This document shows, one piece after another, positions 42,487-53,900 of a DNA stretch of 64,000 nt (position 1 is its first letter; each line of letters begins with the position of its first letter). The DNA comes from Aphrocallistes beatrix (taxonomy: Eukaryota > Porifera > Hexactinellida > Sceptrulophora > Aphrocallistidae), in contig OY725498.1 of the NCBI GenBank assembly GCA_963281255.1, positions 1,612,001 through 1,676,000 of the forward strand. The letters are read 5' to 3'. The position numbers and the translations under genes were made by a program. Below the pieces are notes generated by a model. It had not been told where the DNA came from, ran no database searches, and saw only the letters and a program-made list of their open reading frames with translations.

Positions 42487-42795
42487 CTCCAGTTAATATA
42501 AACGCATTTCGACCATTCCTTGGTGTTTGTATTAACGAGGTTCTACTGTATCTATAATTTGATATAGTAAATTATTATAATTCTACTCTTAGTAAAGTAT
42601 CACTCAATGACTACAAATTAATGGAACAAATCTTCAGATAATCAAAGATATAAACTAAACATAAAAAAGGAATACTATAAAATAGCACATGCATTGACAC
42701 TCAAACAAGCCGGTTAATTAACATTGCAAAAAATAGGATACGAAAATATTCAAACATTGAATTCAGTTTGTTCAGAATGTACTAGTAAATATGGA

Positions 42796-43165
42796 TCAAA
42801 ATATCTGAAGACATCCGTGGTTAGCATGGCAGACTACAATAATTCTTCCTTGATTGTCCACAACAACTCCCATAGGATATGTAGAAGTGTTTATCTTGTG
42901 AATCAGTTCGAATTCAGGATTGAAGATTTGAATAGAATTAGAACCATAGTCAGAAATGAGAATATTGCTAGAATCATCAATAAAGAAATAGTAAGGCTTA
43001 ACAACTTCCATTTCATCTCCTTTATAAATGACACTCTTCTGTAGAACGAGATTGTAGTCATACAAATGCATACAAGGATTAGACTCATCCAAAATAAAAA
43101 TGTATTCTCTTGATAGTTTCACATCACGAGGATATTTGAGTTCGTCAGCACCAAACTGAGATTTG
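42796..43165 (-). pseudogene. C-terminal NHL fragment (copy at 42.8 kb)
   Basis: The minus strand reads FGADELKYPRDVKLSREYIF, ILDESNPCMHLYDYNLVL, YFFIDDSSNILISDYGSNSI, QIFNPEFELIHKINTSTYPM, GVVVDNQGRIIVVCHANHGC, LQIF and stop (42796): three NHL blades and a proper terminus. No coiled coil precedes it; upstream sequence at 43170-43380 is the duplicated NHL flank, so the 5' half is deleted. Confidence 0.8.
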
Positions 43166-43379
43166 AATTTAAATTAGTTGCAATAATGCAGATGTGAATT
43201 CGCGCAGAAGAGAAATATGTTTACTCGACAATATCATGATTCTGCTGATGGACCAATATCGGTGTCTGATATGATCTCACTAATTGCGAATCGAACTAAT
43301 TCAGTAATGTATATTTAACACAGGTTAACATTTAATTAAAATACAAGGATGACATTGGTCTTATCCGGAGTTGGAATCA

Positions 43380-44036
43380 CATACATGCCAAATGTCCCGT
43401 TTTTGGCGGGACGTCCCGCTTTTTTCACCTTTCTATTGAGCAAATTTTCACGAATCTCCCGTTTTACATGGATTACATGGTTAATATTGTATATACTACA
43501 AGTAAACTCTGGATAATACAAGGAATGAAAACTAGAAGGCCAGTTTTAACACAGTCAAAATTTAATTAGACCGTTAAATCAAAAACCGTATACGATAGAC
43601 CTTTGAAATGTATTATCACCATATACGTAGTACAAACATTATATCCGAGTATTCAATTCAGCTGTCAAAAATTCGAGATGTCATCATCATGAGATTGCGC
43701 AAAAGGTCTTTTGAGAGCAAAAAATGCTGTTGTTCTAGCTCATTTAAAACATCGCTATCTGTATTTTTAATGCTTGATTTTTTTTATAGAACAACAATAG
43801 GAAGGCCTTAACCCAAAAAATCTGAAAATCTTAACTGGAATGTCTATGCATTCCTCAATTGCTATGGAAACAAAAAATTGAATGCTTAAGCCATATCTCA
43901 AAATGTATAGAAATGTATAGAAGAAAGACAGTAAGAAATTATACCATTCAATCCTCAAACTGTCACTTCTTATATGATATCTATCCCTTAAATGACCTGG
44001 GATAATTCTATTTATAGCAAAGACCCCACACTTCTA
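43380..44036. other. Gene-free stretch with a partial 'catgccaa' MITE
   Basis: 43379-43480 holds the MITE end (acatgccaaatgtcccgttt, gggacgtcccgct); 43490-43560 has a trace of the 37236-type MITE interior (aaactctggataatac). Otherwise no signal. Confidence 0.45.
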
Positions 44037-44064
44037 AGGTTTCCCCGCCCAAAAGGACTTAACC

Positions 44065-44375
44065 GGAAATGAGTGATGCCATTGTTACCTTTTTATAATT
44101 AGAAATTTCTGTTTTTCGACTATAAATCAGTCATTTTAGATGATAGAAGGCTGATATTTTAATAGAATGTGTATATTAATATATCTCAAATATGAGACAA
44201 CTCTTATTAAAAATGATGACTCCTCACTCTGTTATGACGTCATCATTACTCATCAAAAAAGATTTTAAAATTGAAAAATTTGTGATTTTTCGAGTGATAT
44301 CGATTATAACAGTAAGACAGACGTATTTTTGAGATGTTATCTATCTTATACTAGTTAATCAATGTGAGCCTAGGC
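44065..44375. mobile_element. CAAGCG body fragment, tail lost
   Basis: Recognisable from tttttataattagaaatttc through tatgacgtcatcattactc to gtgagcctaggcgc, where it is cut by the next element. Confidence 0.65.
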
Positions 44376-44735
44376 GCTTACTTACCAACCCTCCAGGGAT
44401 CCCTGGATTATCCAGGGAAATGACTTATGATCCAGGGATCTAGGGATTTTGAACTTTCAACTAACCTAGAATAATTCCCATTAATGGAATATAGTTTATG
44501 GAATTTATTGTAATTTTATGTTACTCATTATTTAGCAAGTCTTCAAGGATCCTGGAAAATTTCCTGGACTCACGAATTTTGAACGCGTAAGATAACATTG
44601 TATACGATGTACCTTTCTTTAAATAGTTTACTTGCCCTTTTCGAAATATTTAATTACATATATTCGGCCTTTATTTAAAATCCAGGAAAACTCCCAAAAT
44701 CCAGGGAAATTTTCAAGAGGGGTTGGTAGGTATGC
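44376..44735. mobile_element. Inverted-repeat element with 'ccaggga' repeats
   Basis: Inverted ends ttaccaaccctccaggga and ttcaagaggggttggtagg; internal repeats ctggattatccaggga / aatccaggaaaa. hAT-like in style, but I could not fix a target duplication. Confidence 0.5.
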
Positions 44736-44770
44736 TAGTATGGGGATCCCCATAGGGATTCCTATGGGAA

Positions 44771-45445
44771 TTGAAATTTCATTCCCACGGCAACCCTGAA
44801 TTGGATTGTCCTTCCAGATGCACCATTGAACGATGGGCTGCACGATTTAGGTCTGGAGATACCGATGTGGCAGATTTACCTCACTCAAGAAGACCGATAT
44901 CCGTCAGCACTCCAGATAATGTTGCATTAATTGAGAGAATGGTGATGGAAGACAGGTTTTTAACAGTCGACCAGTTATGCATAGTATGGAGATGTCATCG
45001 GGAGCAATTCATTCAATACTGACCATTTGTCTTGGCTACCGATCGATTTGTGGCAAATGGGTCCCACATATTCTCAGTGAGAAACAAAGGCTCACCCGAG
45101 TGAATACAGCCAATAAACTATTGGAAACATATGATGTGTGATTCTAGGCGCCTATCAGAAATTATAACTGGTGATGAGACTTGGGTACCCTTTTCCACTC
45201 CATATAGCAAGTATAAAATGCGATCGTGGGTGAAAGGAGATCAAAAACCGGCACAATTTCCCAGGCCCGACTTCAGAAACCCGAAGGTAATGCACTCCAT
45301 TTTCTTCAATAGTGGCGTTATTGTTTTACAATTACCTTCTGAGAGTGGTAAATATATCAATGCAACCTATTTTACTCAGAAAATCTTAGCAAACTTGATT
45401 AAAAATGTAAATCAGGCTCGTCCAAAGGCTGGAATGAGACATTAA
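44771..45445 (+). pseudogene. mariner-type transposase remnant
   Basis: An HTH-like part (44820-45020) reads CTIERWAARFRSGDTDVADL then PHSRRPISVSTPDNVALIER and VMEDRFLTVDQL. A catalytic-domain part (45131-45445) reads IITGDETWVPF, SWVKGDQKPAQFPRP, KVMHSIFFNSGVIVLQLPSE, the SETMAR/mariner layout. The first catalytic Asp (GDE) is present, but the second position is Asn (FFNS, normally WWD). The two parts are in different frames, separated by stops, and the C-terminus with the third catalytic residue is missing. Confidence 0.75.
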
Positions 45446-47050
45446 AATATTGATTGATAACGATAGTTCCTACACAGCCAAGCTTACCAATAATTTTTGT
45501 AATCCGAGGGGATATAATTACTTAGGCGAAAATTTAATTTCTAAAATAGTTTGATAAGCTTTACTTCCTAAATCTGCATATTGTAATGTCCACAGTTATG
45601 AATTTATATTCCAATCCAAAGCTTTATAACTCGATTTTTAGCAATGATTCTGAGATAAATATTTTATTGCTATGCTACCTACAAAACTAGTAAATGTTTA
45701 AAATACAATTGAAGCCTTAGTTACATTGATTCGATTGAATTACTTAAATGGTTTGATTATTTAGGTATTTTGTATGCTCTTACGCACGAACAAAGCTTTA
45801 GACCACAATTATTAATACAAATCGAATTACAAAGCAATTATCCTCCAGGGACAAGGCTCCTGGAATCCACTTTGGGGCTTACAGCCCCCCAGACCTCCAA
45901 CTTGAGGCTGTAAACTTTATCAGAAAATCCCGACCAAGCCACCGATAATTCGAATATTATCACTTTTATATACACAAATCTTATATATTATTAAATTGCT
46001 AGGATTTTTGTTTGTTTGTTTGTCCGAATTGATTGAAGAATTGGCAAGTCGTAGAGATACGAAAATTGGCAGGTAGGTGTCAAATGATGAATCTAGGATT
46101 AAGTTCGAAAATCTAAGCGAAATTTTCACACATATGCAAAAAAAATGGAAAACAAATTTTCACACCTTTTCTATACAATACTTTGTACGGCTTCACCCTC
46201 ACAATATAATTCATTGTACGACACTACAATAGATTGTCATTGTTATTAATACTTCAAAGCCACAACATATGTTTGATATCTTAAATGTATTATAGTGTAT
46301 AGCAATAAAAAAGATTATGTGTATATTTCACACCTTTATATACATATTATCACACCATTTGACAATTTTTGAAAAATATGCTAGAGACTAGCTTCCAACG
46401 GGTGACATGAGGTTTTTAGGGGTGTAGATTTCAAATATCATATTTTCAGATCTATATGATAAATTATTTGTTTACAATAGATACATAAAGTAAACAAATC
46501 TCAAAAATATGCTTCAAACTTGCTTTGAGTAAGTTCGATAATTAAAGCTTCCAACGGTTGACATGAATTTTTTAGTACTGTAGATTTCGAATATTATTCT
46601 TTCGGATCCATATGAGAAAGTATTCGTTAACTTTTGTTTACAATATTTATATAAATGAAAAAAAAATCCCAAAATTGGTTAGATTGAGTAACTCCATGCA
46701 CCCGCAGGGCAAATCTGCGGACACGCAGTGTCCGCAAGCCGCGCAGCGCAAGCAAGCGAAGCGCGCTTGTGATTAATTAAGAGTCAAACTATATATGATG
46801 TATAGAAAATGTGTAATAAACTTTTCCATTTTTTTGCTGAGGTGTGAAAGTTCGCTTAAATATTCGAACTTATACATAAACTTGCAATTTGACACTTAAT
46901 AATAATTTTCATAGCTCTACGTCTACACTCTACACTTGCTGGTTCTTCAATTAATTTTTACAAAAAACAAATCCTAGCATTTTAATATATAAAATAAGTA
47001 ATACAAGATAAACAACAATAACAAAAGAAAAAACAATAGAAAGTCATTTT
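45446..47050. other. Gene-free region with repeat fragments
   Basis: Contains two copies of the 'cttccaacggttgacatg...tgtagatttcgaatat' repeat (46386-46520, 46545-46640), also at 31010, 50830, 50990 and 62345. The second leads directly into a CAAGCG-type tail (46690-46768) through atcccaaaa...gattgagtaactcc. No gene seen. Confidence 0.5.
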
Positions 47051-47089
47051 TAGGAGAAGTTTGGAAATGAAAAAAGAAATTATTTTGGT

Positions 47090-47978
47090 TCATAAACTCT
47101 TAATTTATGTCCATTGTATTGAATGCATCTGAACATTTGAAAATCTTCGGTCATAGCAACTCTAAAGAATCGGAGTTTTGCTTCATTTTTTGGCGATAAT
47201 ATCGAACTCTTCCTCCCGAGTACCAAACCGCAAGTTTGTGTGATGAATTGTTGCTGATGATCACATTGTCTAGACTCTAGAGGATCCTGAGATCAGACAT
47301 AAAGTAATGGTTAAACTTAACAGTTTGGATAATTATCTTTTTAGATAAATCATAACGTTGAATTGTGAAGGTTTTCGTAAATCTGTATTTATTATTACGA
47401 ATGTAGAAAGCTGACAAAATGACCATTGTATCCTTCCGAATACGAATTGAAATGACTTCTCCATACTCAGAATTGTAAGCGTCAAATTCCAAATATTCCA
47501 AATCATGGGAGTAAATGGCTATTGCATTCTCCTTGAAAATAGGTGCATAAATAAATCCATCTTTATCGCAGTCGAATCCGAGAAAAATTTTCGAATCATT
47601 TTGCACATTATAGTCATTATAGCGTGTCGTTCGTACATTAGGTCCGGACAGGACCATCATATTATCTGTGAGGTGGATTCCGTTATCTGAAATCCGACAC
47701 TTAAACCGTATTTTGAAACTCATAGTTGTCACTAAGAATCCATCCAATGTGTAGATTTCAAGTAAACAATCATGCCCTGAGCACAGAGCCACAAGTCTTC
47801 GAGCTGGAAGAAGAGAAATTGAAGTAGTCCTTTCATTTCCAATTTCTCTATAATTATTGCGATTAAAATTGTATATTTCCTTTCCTCTCCGAACACTTGT
47901 GTCTGTTGTATCTGCTTTAGACTTTTTACAAGAATCCTCATCCAATGTAACTCTGCAATGTTTCTTTGATCGTTTCAT
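47090..47978 (-). pseudogene. Propeller-family pseudogene (copy at 47.1 kb)
   Basis: Starts well at ATG 47978-47976 (MKRSKKHCRVTLDEDSCKKS) and stays in frame through most blades. A short deletion and duplication around 47268-47290 (ctagactctagaggatcctg) breaks the frame after FMSDLRIL, removing KYLCLDPLDN, and a further one-base loss (ttttttggcgata, 47186-47198) is shared with the 52-kb copy. Codons are also lost at EYLEFDAYN (KF missing). Recently dead. Confidence 0.85.
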
Positions 47979-48058
47979 TGCTTGAAATAGTAAAAACTTG
48001 ATAATATCTATCACAACGTGTATTTTTCCTACTCACATTTCTAAATATGTATTTAAGG

Positions 48059-48690
48059 AAGGGTTCGGAAAGCCCACGGAAACCATTTTCGTGGCCCGCA
48101 GGAAAATGGAATACAACCTGATTATTTTTACCAAAATATCTTACTTAAGTATAAATTCATAAATAGCTTTAGAATGAGCAAACATCACAATTTCTTTTCT
48201 ATACCTACTTATTCGATTGATAAACAACTAATTTCTCATTTGACTTTAGTAGAATTAGTGATATTCACCAAATGTATAAATCTGTGGCGGCTCTAGCAAC
48301 TCACCTGAGTTGAGGCCTGTGCCTCACCAGGCCTCATCCTCGCGCCGCCACTGGTATCAAGAAATAACTACCGTAAACTGGGGCGACTTTGGCCCTAAGA
48401 GGTGACTTTGTTCCACAATAGCAATTTTAATAAAATATACTCAAACTTATGAATCAATGTAATTACGTACATTGATAATATGTTGATTGAAACTCTTAAT
48501 AGATCCAAAGCTATTTAAACCGCAATATTTCTAAGTTTGAGTATATTTTATTAAAATTGCTATTGTGGGACAAAGTCACCTCTTAGGGCCAAAGTCGCCC
48601 CAGTTTACGGTATTTAATTAGTGGCCCGCACATCTATGAAAAAAGTTGTATGATCCGCACTCAGATATAATTGTCAACCCCTAATTTAAT
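48059..48690. mobile_element. hAT-like flank element carrying the 48371 MITE
   Basis: Same upstream element as at 25050 (gggttcggaaagcccacgg...gtcaacccct), including the inner ctgtggcggctctagc...ccgccactg insert (48282-48349). Interrupted by a 240-bp MITE at 48371-48610. Confidence 0.65.
48371..48610. mobile_element. 240-bp MITE with ~80-bp perfect TIRs and exact empty site
   Basis: TIRs begin CCGTAAACTGGGGCGACTTT and extend through acaatagcaattttaataaa to tatactcaaactta. TA at 48369-48370 and 48611-48612. The paralogue at 25366-25380 reads aactatttaatt, the exact pre-insertion sequence with one TA. mariner/Tc1-superfamily style; near-identical arms indicate recent origin. Confidence 0.9.
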
Positions 48691-49756
48691 TGTTTGTATT
48701 TACAGATACACCTCTAAGAAATTCATAAAAAGTCAACCTAGAAACGTCCATACCCTTTAAAACGCGAAATTTACTCATTAAAACTAGCAAATATTGGCCT
48801 TAAAAGTCAGTGTTCAGTAATGAATGAGATTTCTATGGAGAAACTTGTGTAAACACAATCTTGAATGTTTGTGGGGTTGTGTATTGTGTACAAAGCATGC
48901 AATTCAGATATTTATCGAATCGATAAATTATTTTTAAATCAGTGCTGCCTTCTCATCACTAGATGTGCACTTCAAACATTTCTAAAGGAGGGTGGGCGTT
49001 ACATTTTTTGTCTTTTTTAGGCCGATTAATCTGTGTGGGTATCACTGGATATTTCCTTTTAAAATGGGGAGTTATTCCCATAATTGATATATTCTACCTC
49101 GAATATGAGACTTGTGACCTAATATGTTGAATTATTTCAATTACAGATATTTGATACAATCCATCCATATCCATAAAAATAAAGTTTATAGATGTTTCTC
49201 CCCCGAATCCATGCTGATGTGTTCTCAGGGGTCACGATCTGGGTGAGATTCTAAACCTACTAATAGTTGCTGACTGGGGTGTATGTTTATTTCCAATCAT
49301 AATATTTTTAAGGACATTATTGCAAGTTATGAAAACATTCCATCAACCTATAATGACGGTCTTGATAACTGTGATGCTTCCCCTAATGCAGAGGCAACTA
49401 TGTGTAAAAAATTAAAAAAATATTAATGATGATAAGTTATTTTCTGAAATATATTTCATTGTAGCATTGTTTCAAAATTCATTAAAAGTGTGAAAATATG
49501 TGCTATATAAAGGTGTAAAAAATATACATAATATTTTTATTGGCATACGTAGTTACTAATATTATATATTATTAAATCGTGCAACCATCATCATTTTCTC
49601 ATAATTTTAAGATAAAAATAATTCGTAAATAAAATAACTTTATAAAAATAGATAACAACAACAAAAGAAAAGACACAGAGAAATTAATTTTTAGGGAAAA
49701 TATTCGAATAGTTTGCAAGCAAGCCTTGTTAGTTTATTAACTTGGAGGCAAACTAA
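48691..49756. other. Upstream flank of the 47.1-kb unit and 3' flank of the 49.8-kb gene
   Basis: Gene-free; homologous to 27710-28751 over most of its length. Holds the empty site of the Tc1-like element (about 49350). Confidence 0.6.
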
Positions 49757-50665
49757 TTATTTCGGTTCATAAACTCGTAATTTATGCCAGAATTTTATGC
49801 ATCTGAACATTTGAAAATCTTCAGTCATAGCAATTCTAAGGAATCGGAGATATGGTTCATTTTTTGGGCGATAATATCGAATTCTTCCTCCCGAGTACCA
49901 AACTGCAAGTTTGTCTGGTAAATTGTTGCTGATGATCACATTGTCTAGAGGATCCAAACAGAGGTACTTGGGATCAGACATAAAGTAACGGTTAAACTTA
50001 ACGGTTTGGAGAATTATCTTTTTAGATAAATCATAAAGTTGGATCGTGAAGGTTTTCGTAAATCTGTATTTATTATTACGAATGTAGAGAACTGACAAAA
50101 TGACCATTGTATTCTTCCGAATACAAATTGAAATGACTTCTCCATAATCAGAATTGTAAGTGTCAAATTTTTCCAAATATTCCAAATCATGGGAGTAAAT
50201 GGCTATTGCATTCTCCTTGAAAATAGGTGCATAAATAAATCCATCTTTATCGCAGTCGAAACAAATTAGCGAGCTATTTTGTTTAACATTATGGTCATTA
50301 TAGCGTGTTGTATGTGCATTAGTTCCAGACAGGATGAGCATATCATCTGTGAAGTGTATATTGATCTCTGAAGGCCAACAGTTGAATTGCACATTGGAAT
50401 ATTTAGATGTCACAAAGAATCCATCCAATGTGTATATTTCAAGTAAACTAGTAGGCCCGAACGCTATGTACAGAACCACAAGTCTTCTTGTTTGATGAAG
50501 AGACATTGAATTAATGCTGTCACTTCCAAATTCTCTATAACTATTGCGATTAAAATTGTATATTTCCTTTCCTCTCCGAACACTTGTGTCTGTTGTATCT
50601 GCTTTAGACTTTTTACAAGAATCTTCATCTAATTTAACTCCGCAGCGCTTTTTTGATCGCTTCAT
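49757..50665 (-). CDS. Divergent NHL-like beta-propeller protein (copy at 49.8 kb, intact)
   Basis: A 302-residue frame from ATG 50665-50663 (MKRSKKRCGVKLDEDSCKKS) to the standard end HKLRVYEPK. It aligns along its length with the 26.4-kb protein; variable positions cluster in the second blade (LHQTRRLVVLYIAFGPTSLL, NVQFNCWPSEINIHF) while the segment from GFDCDKDGFIY onward is nearly invariant across copies. One insertion, NNKYRFTKTFTIQLYD, is shared with the 47-kb copy. Upstream in-frame sequence lacks another ATG close by. With the 26.4-kb copy it is the only apparently undamaged member here. No signal peptide; role unknown. Confidence 0.7.
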   Translation of the reverse strand: MKRSKKRCGVKLDEDSCKKSKADTTDTSVRRGKEIYNFNRNSYREFGSDSINSMSLHQTRRLVVLYIAFGPTSLLEIYTLDGFFVTSKYSNVQFNCWPSEINIHFTDDMLILSGTNAHTTRYNDHNVKQNSSLICFDCDKDGFIYAPIFKENAIAIYSHDLEYLEKFDTYNSDYGEVISICIRKNTMVILSVLYIRNNKYRFTKTFTIQLYDLSKKIILQTVKFNRYFMSDPKYLCLDPLDNVIISNNLPDKLAVWYSGGRIRYYRPKNEPYLRFLRIAMTEDFQMFRCIKFWHKLRVYEPK

Positions 50666-50984
50666 TGCTATGAAATACAAGTAGTTGTAATGTGAAACTT
50701 GCAAATATCCGTATTATAATCTGACCTAAATTTGTATTTAAAGGTTGTGATATACCGAAGTACACGTTAGAGAAATTCCTTATAATAAATGGATCATCAT
50801 AAAAATCTCAGAATATTTTCAGTGGTAAATCTCAAAATATGCTAGAAAGTTGCTTTCAACGGTTGACATGGGGTTTTCAGGGATGTAGATTTCGAATATC
50901 ATATTTTCGAGTAAATTTGATGATCAATTTGTTTACTTTTGTTTACAATAGATACATAAAGTAATCAAATTACAAAAATAGGGT

Positions 50985-53900
50985 AGAGACTAGCTTCCAA
51001 CGGTTGACATGGAGTTTTTTAGTGCTGTAGATTTAAAATATTATATTTTCTGATTCATATGAAAAATTATTCGTTGACCTTTGTTTACAATATACATATA
51101 TATAAAGGAAAAAACAATCCCAAAATAGTTTAGATTGAGTAACTCCAGACGCCCGCAGGGTAACTCTGCGGACACACAGTGTCCGCAAGCCGCGAAGCGC
51201 GCTTGTATATATATATATATATTCAACGAATTGATTGCTATGACGTCATCATTACGCATCAAAATTTTAAAAATTGTGATTTTTCGTGCGATATCGATTA
51301 TAACAGTAAGACAGACATAGTATTTAGAGATGTTATCTCCCTTTTGAAGAAACTCATTGTCACCTTTTTTATAATTAGAAATTTCAGTTTTTCGACTATA
51401 ACTCAGCCATTTTAGGTGACAGAAGGCTGAAATTTTAATAGAATGTGTATATTGATACATATCACAAATGATAAAACTTTCATCAAAAAATAATAACTCA
51501 TCACTTTGTTATGACGTCATCATTACGCATCAAAAAAAATTGACAAATAAGTGCCTCCGCCGGACACAAAGTGTTCGCCAGCCACGCAGTGCATGCAAAC
51601 GAAATGCGCTTGTATATACTGTATATATGAATATATAAACATTAATCGAGTTTAATAGAATGGATATATATATATATGTTAGTCATATTGTGAAATTAGG
51701 GATTTCATGAAATGCCTAGTGATTTCACGAAATTACTAGGCATTTCGTGAAATGAGCGTGGGTTTTTTCACGAAAAGCCTAGTCATTTCGTGAAATCACT
51801 AGGCATTTCATGAAATGACTGATTACACAGATTGACTGTATCATATGCACACACATTAATCGAGTTATCATTGTAAGGATAAGGCCCAAATATGGTGCAA
51901 TTTGGTCCAATAGAATTTCCAAAGAGCGAGCAGACGGACGGACGGACGTTCGACACCGATTACGACATAAGGCATCTCCCATGCTAGGAGCTGCACTAAT
52001 AATCGAATTTCATTGGCCAGTACAATTTGTTACCTGTACCGGCGAGGTGTGAAGATTTCGCATACTCCCTTGGAAGACTAATTATATTATTTACCTGTGT
52101 GCCAAACTCACATTTCTAGCACCTCTTAGCTCCTCAATCAACCTGCACAAACAACAACGGAAACAACAACAAAAGAAAAAACAATAGAAAGTCATTTTTA
52201 GGAGAAATTTGGAAATGAAAAAATAAATTATTTTGGTTCATAAACTCTTAATTTATGTCCATTGTATTGAATGCATCTGAACATTTGAAAATCTTCGGTC
52301 ATAGCAACTCTAAAGAATCGGAGTTTTGCTTCATTTTTTGGCGATAATATCGAACTCTTCCTCCCGAGTACCAAACCGCAAGTTCGTCTGGTGTATTGTT
52401 GCTGATGATCACATTGTCTAGAGGATCCAAACAGAGGTACTTGGGATCAGACATAAAGTAACGGTTATTAACCTTAACAGTTTGGAGAATTATCTTTTTA
52501 GATAAATCATAACGTTGGATCGTAAATCTGTATTTATTATTACGAATGTAGAAAGCTGACAAAATGACCATTGTATCCTTCCGAATACAAATTGAAATGA
52601 CTTCTCCATAATCAGAATTGTAAGCGTCAAATTTTTCCAAATATTCCAAATCATGGGAGTAAATGGCTATTGCATTCTCCTTGAAAATAGGTGTATAAAT
52701 AAATCCATCTTTATCGCAGTCGAATCCGAGAAAAATTTTCGAGCCATTTTGTACATTATAGTCCTTATAGCGTGTCGTTTGTACATTAGGACCAGACAGG
52801 ACCATCATATTATCTGTGAGGTGGATTCCGTTATCTGAAATCCGACACGTGAACCGAATTTTGAAATTTAAGATAGTTGTCACTAATAATCCATCCAATG
52901 TGTAGATTTCAAGTAAACAATCATGTTGGAACGGTGAGCACAGAGCCACAAGTCTTCGTGTTGGATGAAGAGAAATTGAAGTAGTCCTTTCATTTCCAAA
53001 TTCTCTATAACTATTGTGATTAAAATTGTATATTTCCTTTCCTCTCCGAACACTTGTGTCTGTTGTATCTGCTTTAGACTTTTTACAAGAATCCTCATCC
53101 AATGTAACTCTGCAACGTTTCTTTGATCGTTTCATTGCTTGAAATAGTAAAAACTTGATAATATCTATCACAATGTGTATTTTTGTTCCTACTCACTGAT
53201 CTAAATATATAAACGTCCATATCCTTCAAAACTCGTAATAAACTCATTAAAACAAGAAAATATTGGCCCGGGAAAAGTAGCGTTTAGTAATGAGATTCCT
53301 ACGGAACCTTGTGTAAACACAATCTCGAATGTTTGTGGGTAAATTAAGCTAGCAATATTATCAATGCAATTGAAGCCTTCGTTGTATTGATTTTATATTT
53401 TACTTGAGTGGTTTGAATATTCGGGACATTTAGTGTGCTCTTATGCGCGAGAAAAGTATTTCTCCACAATTATTCATACAAATCGAATTATGAAGCAATT
53501 ATACAGCTATAGCCATAGACGTAGATTTCTAGGGTGCTGGGTGGCGCTCCCCCGTTTCTAAAACTTTAATCCAAATTTGTACAAATGTTGTCAACATCCT
53601 CAGATATGTTTAGATCGGTGCAACTAGATTTTGGTAGTGGTGGGGCAGGCCAAAGTCTGCCCCCAGATTTATGCACTGAAACCTAGTATGCAATTGTATT
53701 TATTTTCGTAATGTGTTTACAAACATAATGCAAATACAGTTAACTCCATTGTACATAGTAAACGTATTACATTTCACTGTAGATATTTAAATTCTTCTAA
53801 TTTTCTCCTGCGTTATTTCAAAACCATACTAGCAGAGCATTAAAAGAGTGAACGCACTCCTGCTTTCGCTCCTAAAATAAAGGAGCCTGCCCTTCTATGC

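Larger units (their letters stand above)
40203..42548. mobile_element. TA MITE exploded by nested insertions
   Basis: Left third: CAGTAGAACATCGTTAATAC and ctccggataataagagc (40203-40254). Middle third: attttcccctacggaagaaa...cactccagt (41987-42029). Right third: taatataaacgc...GTATTAACGAGGTTCTACTG (42495-42548). Together these match the 37236 MITE. Inserted between are a TA-rich block with the 40312 element, a CAAGCG element and a hAT element. Confidence 0.85.
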
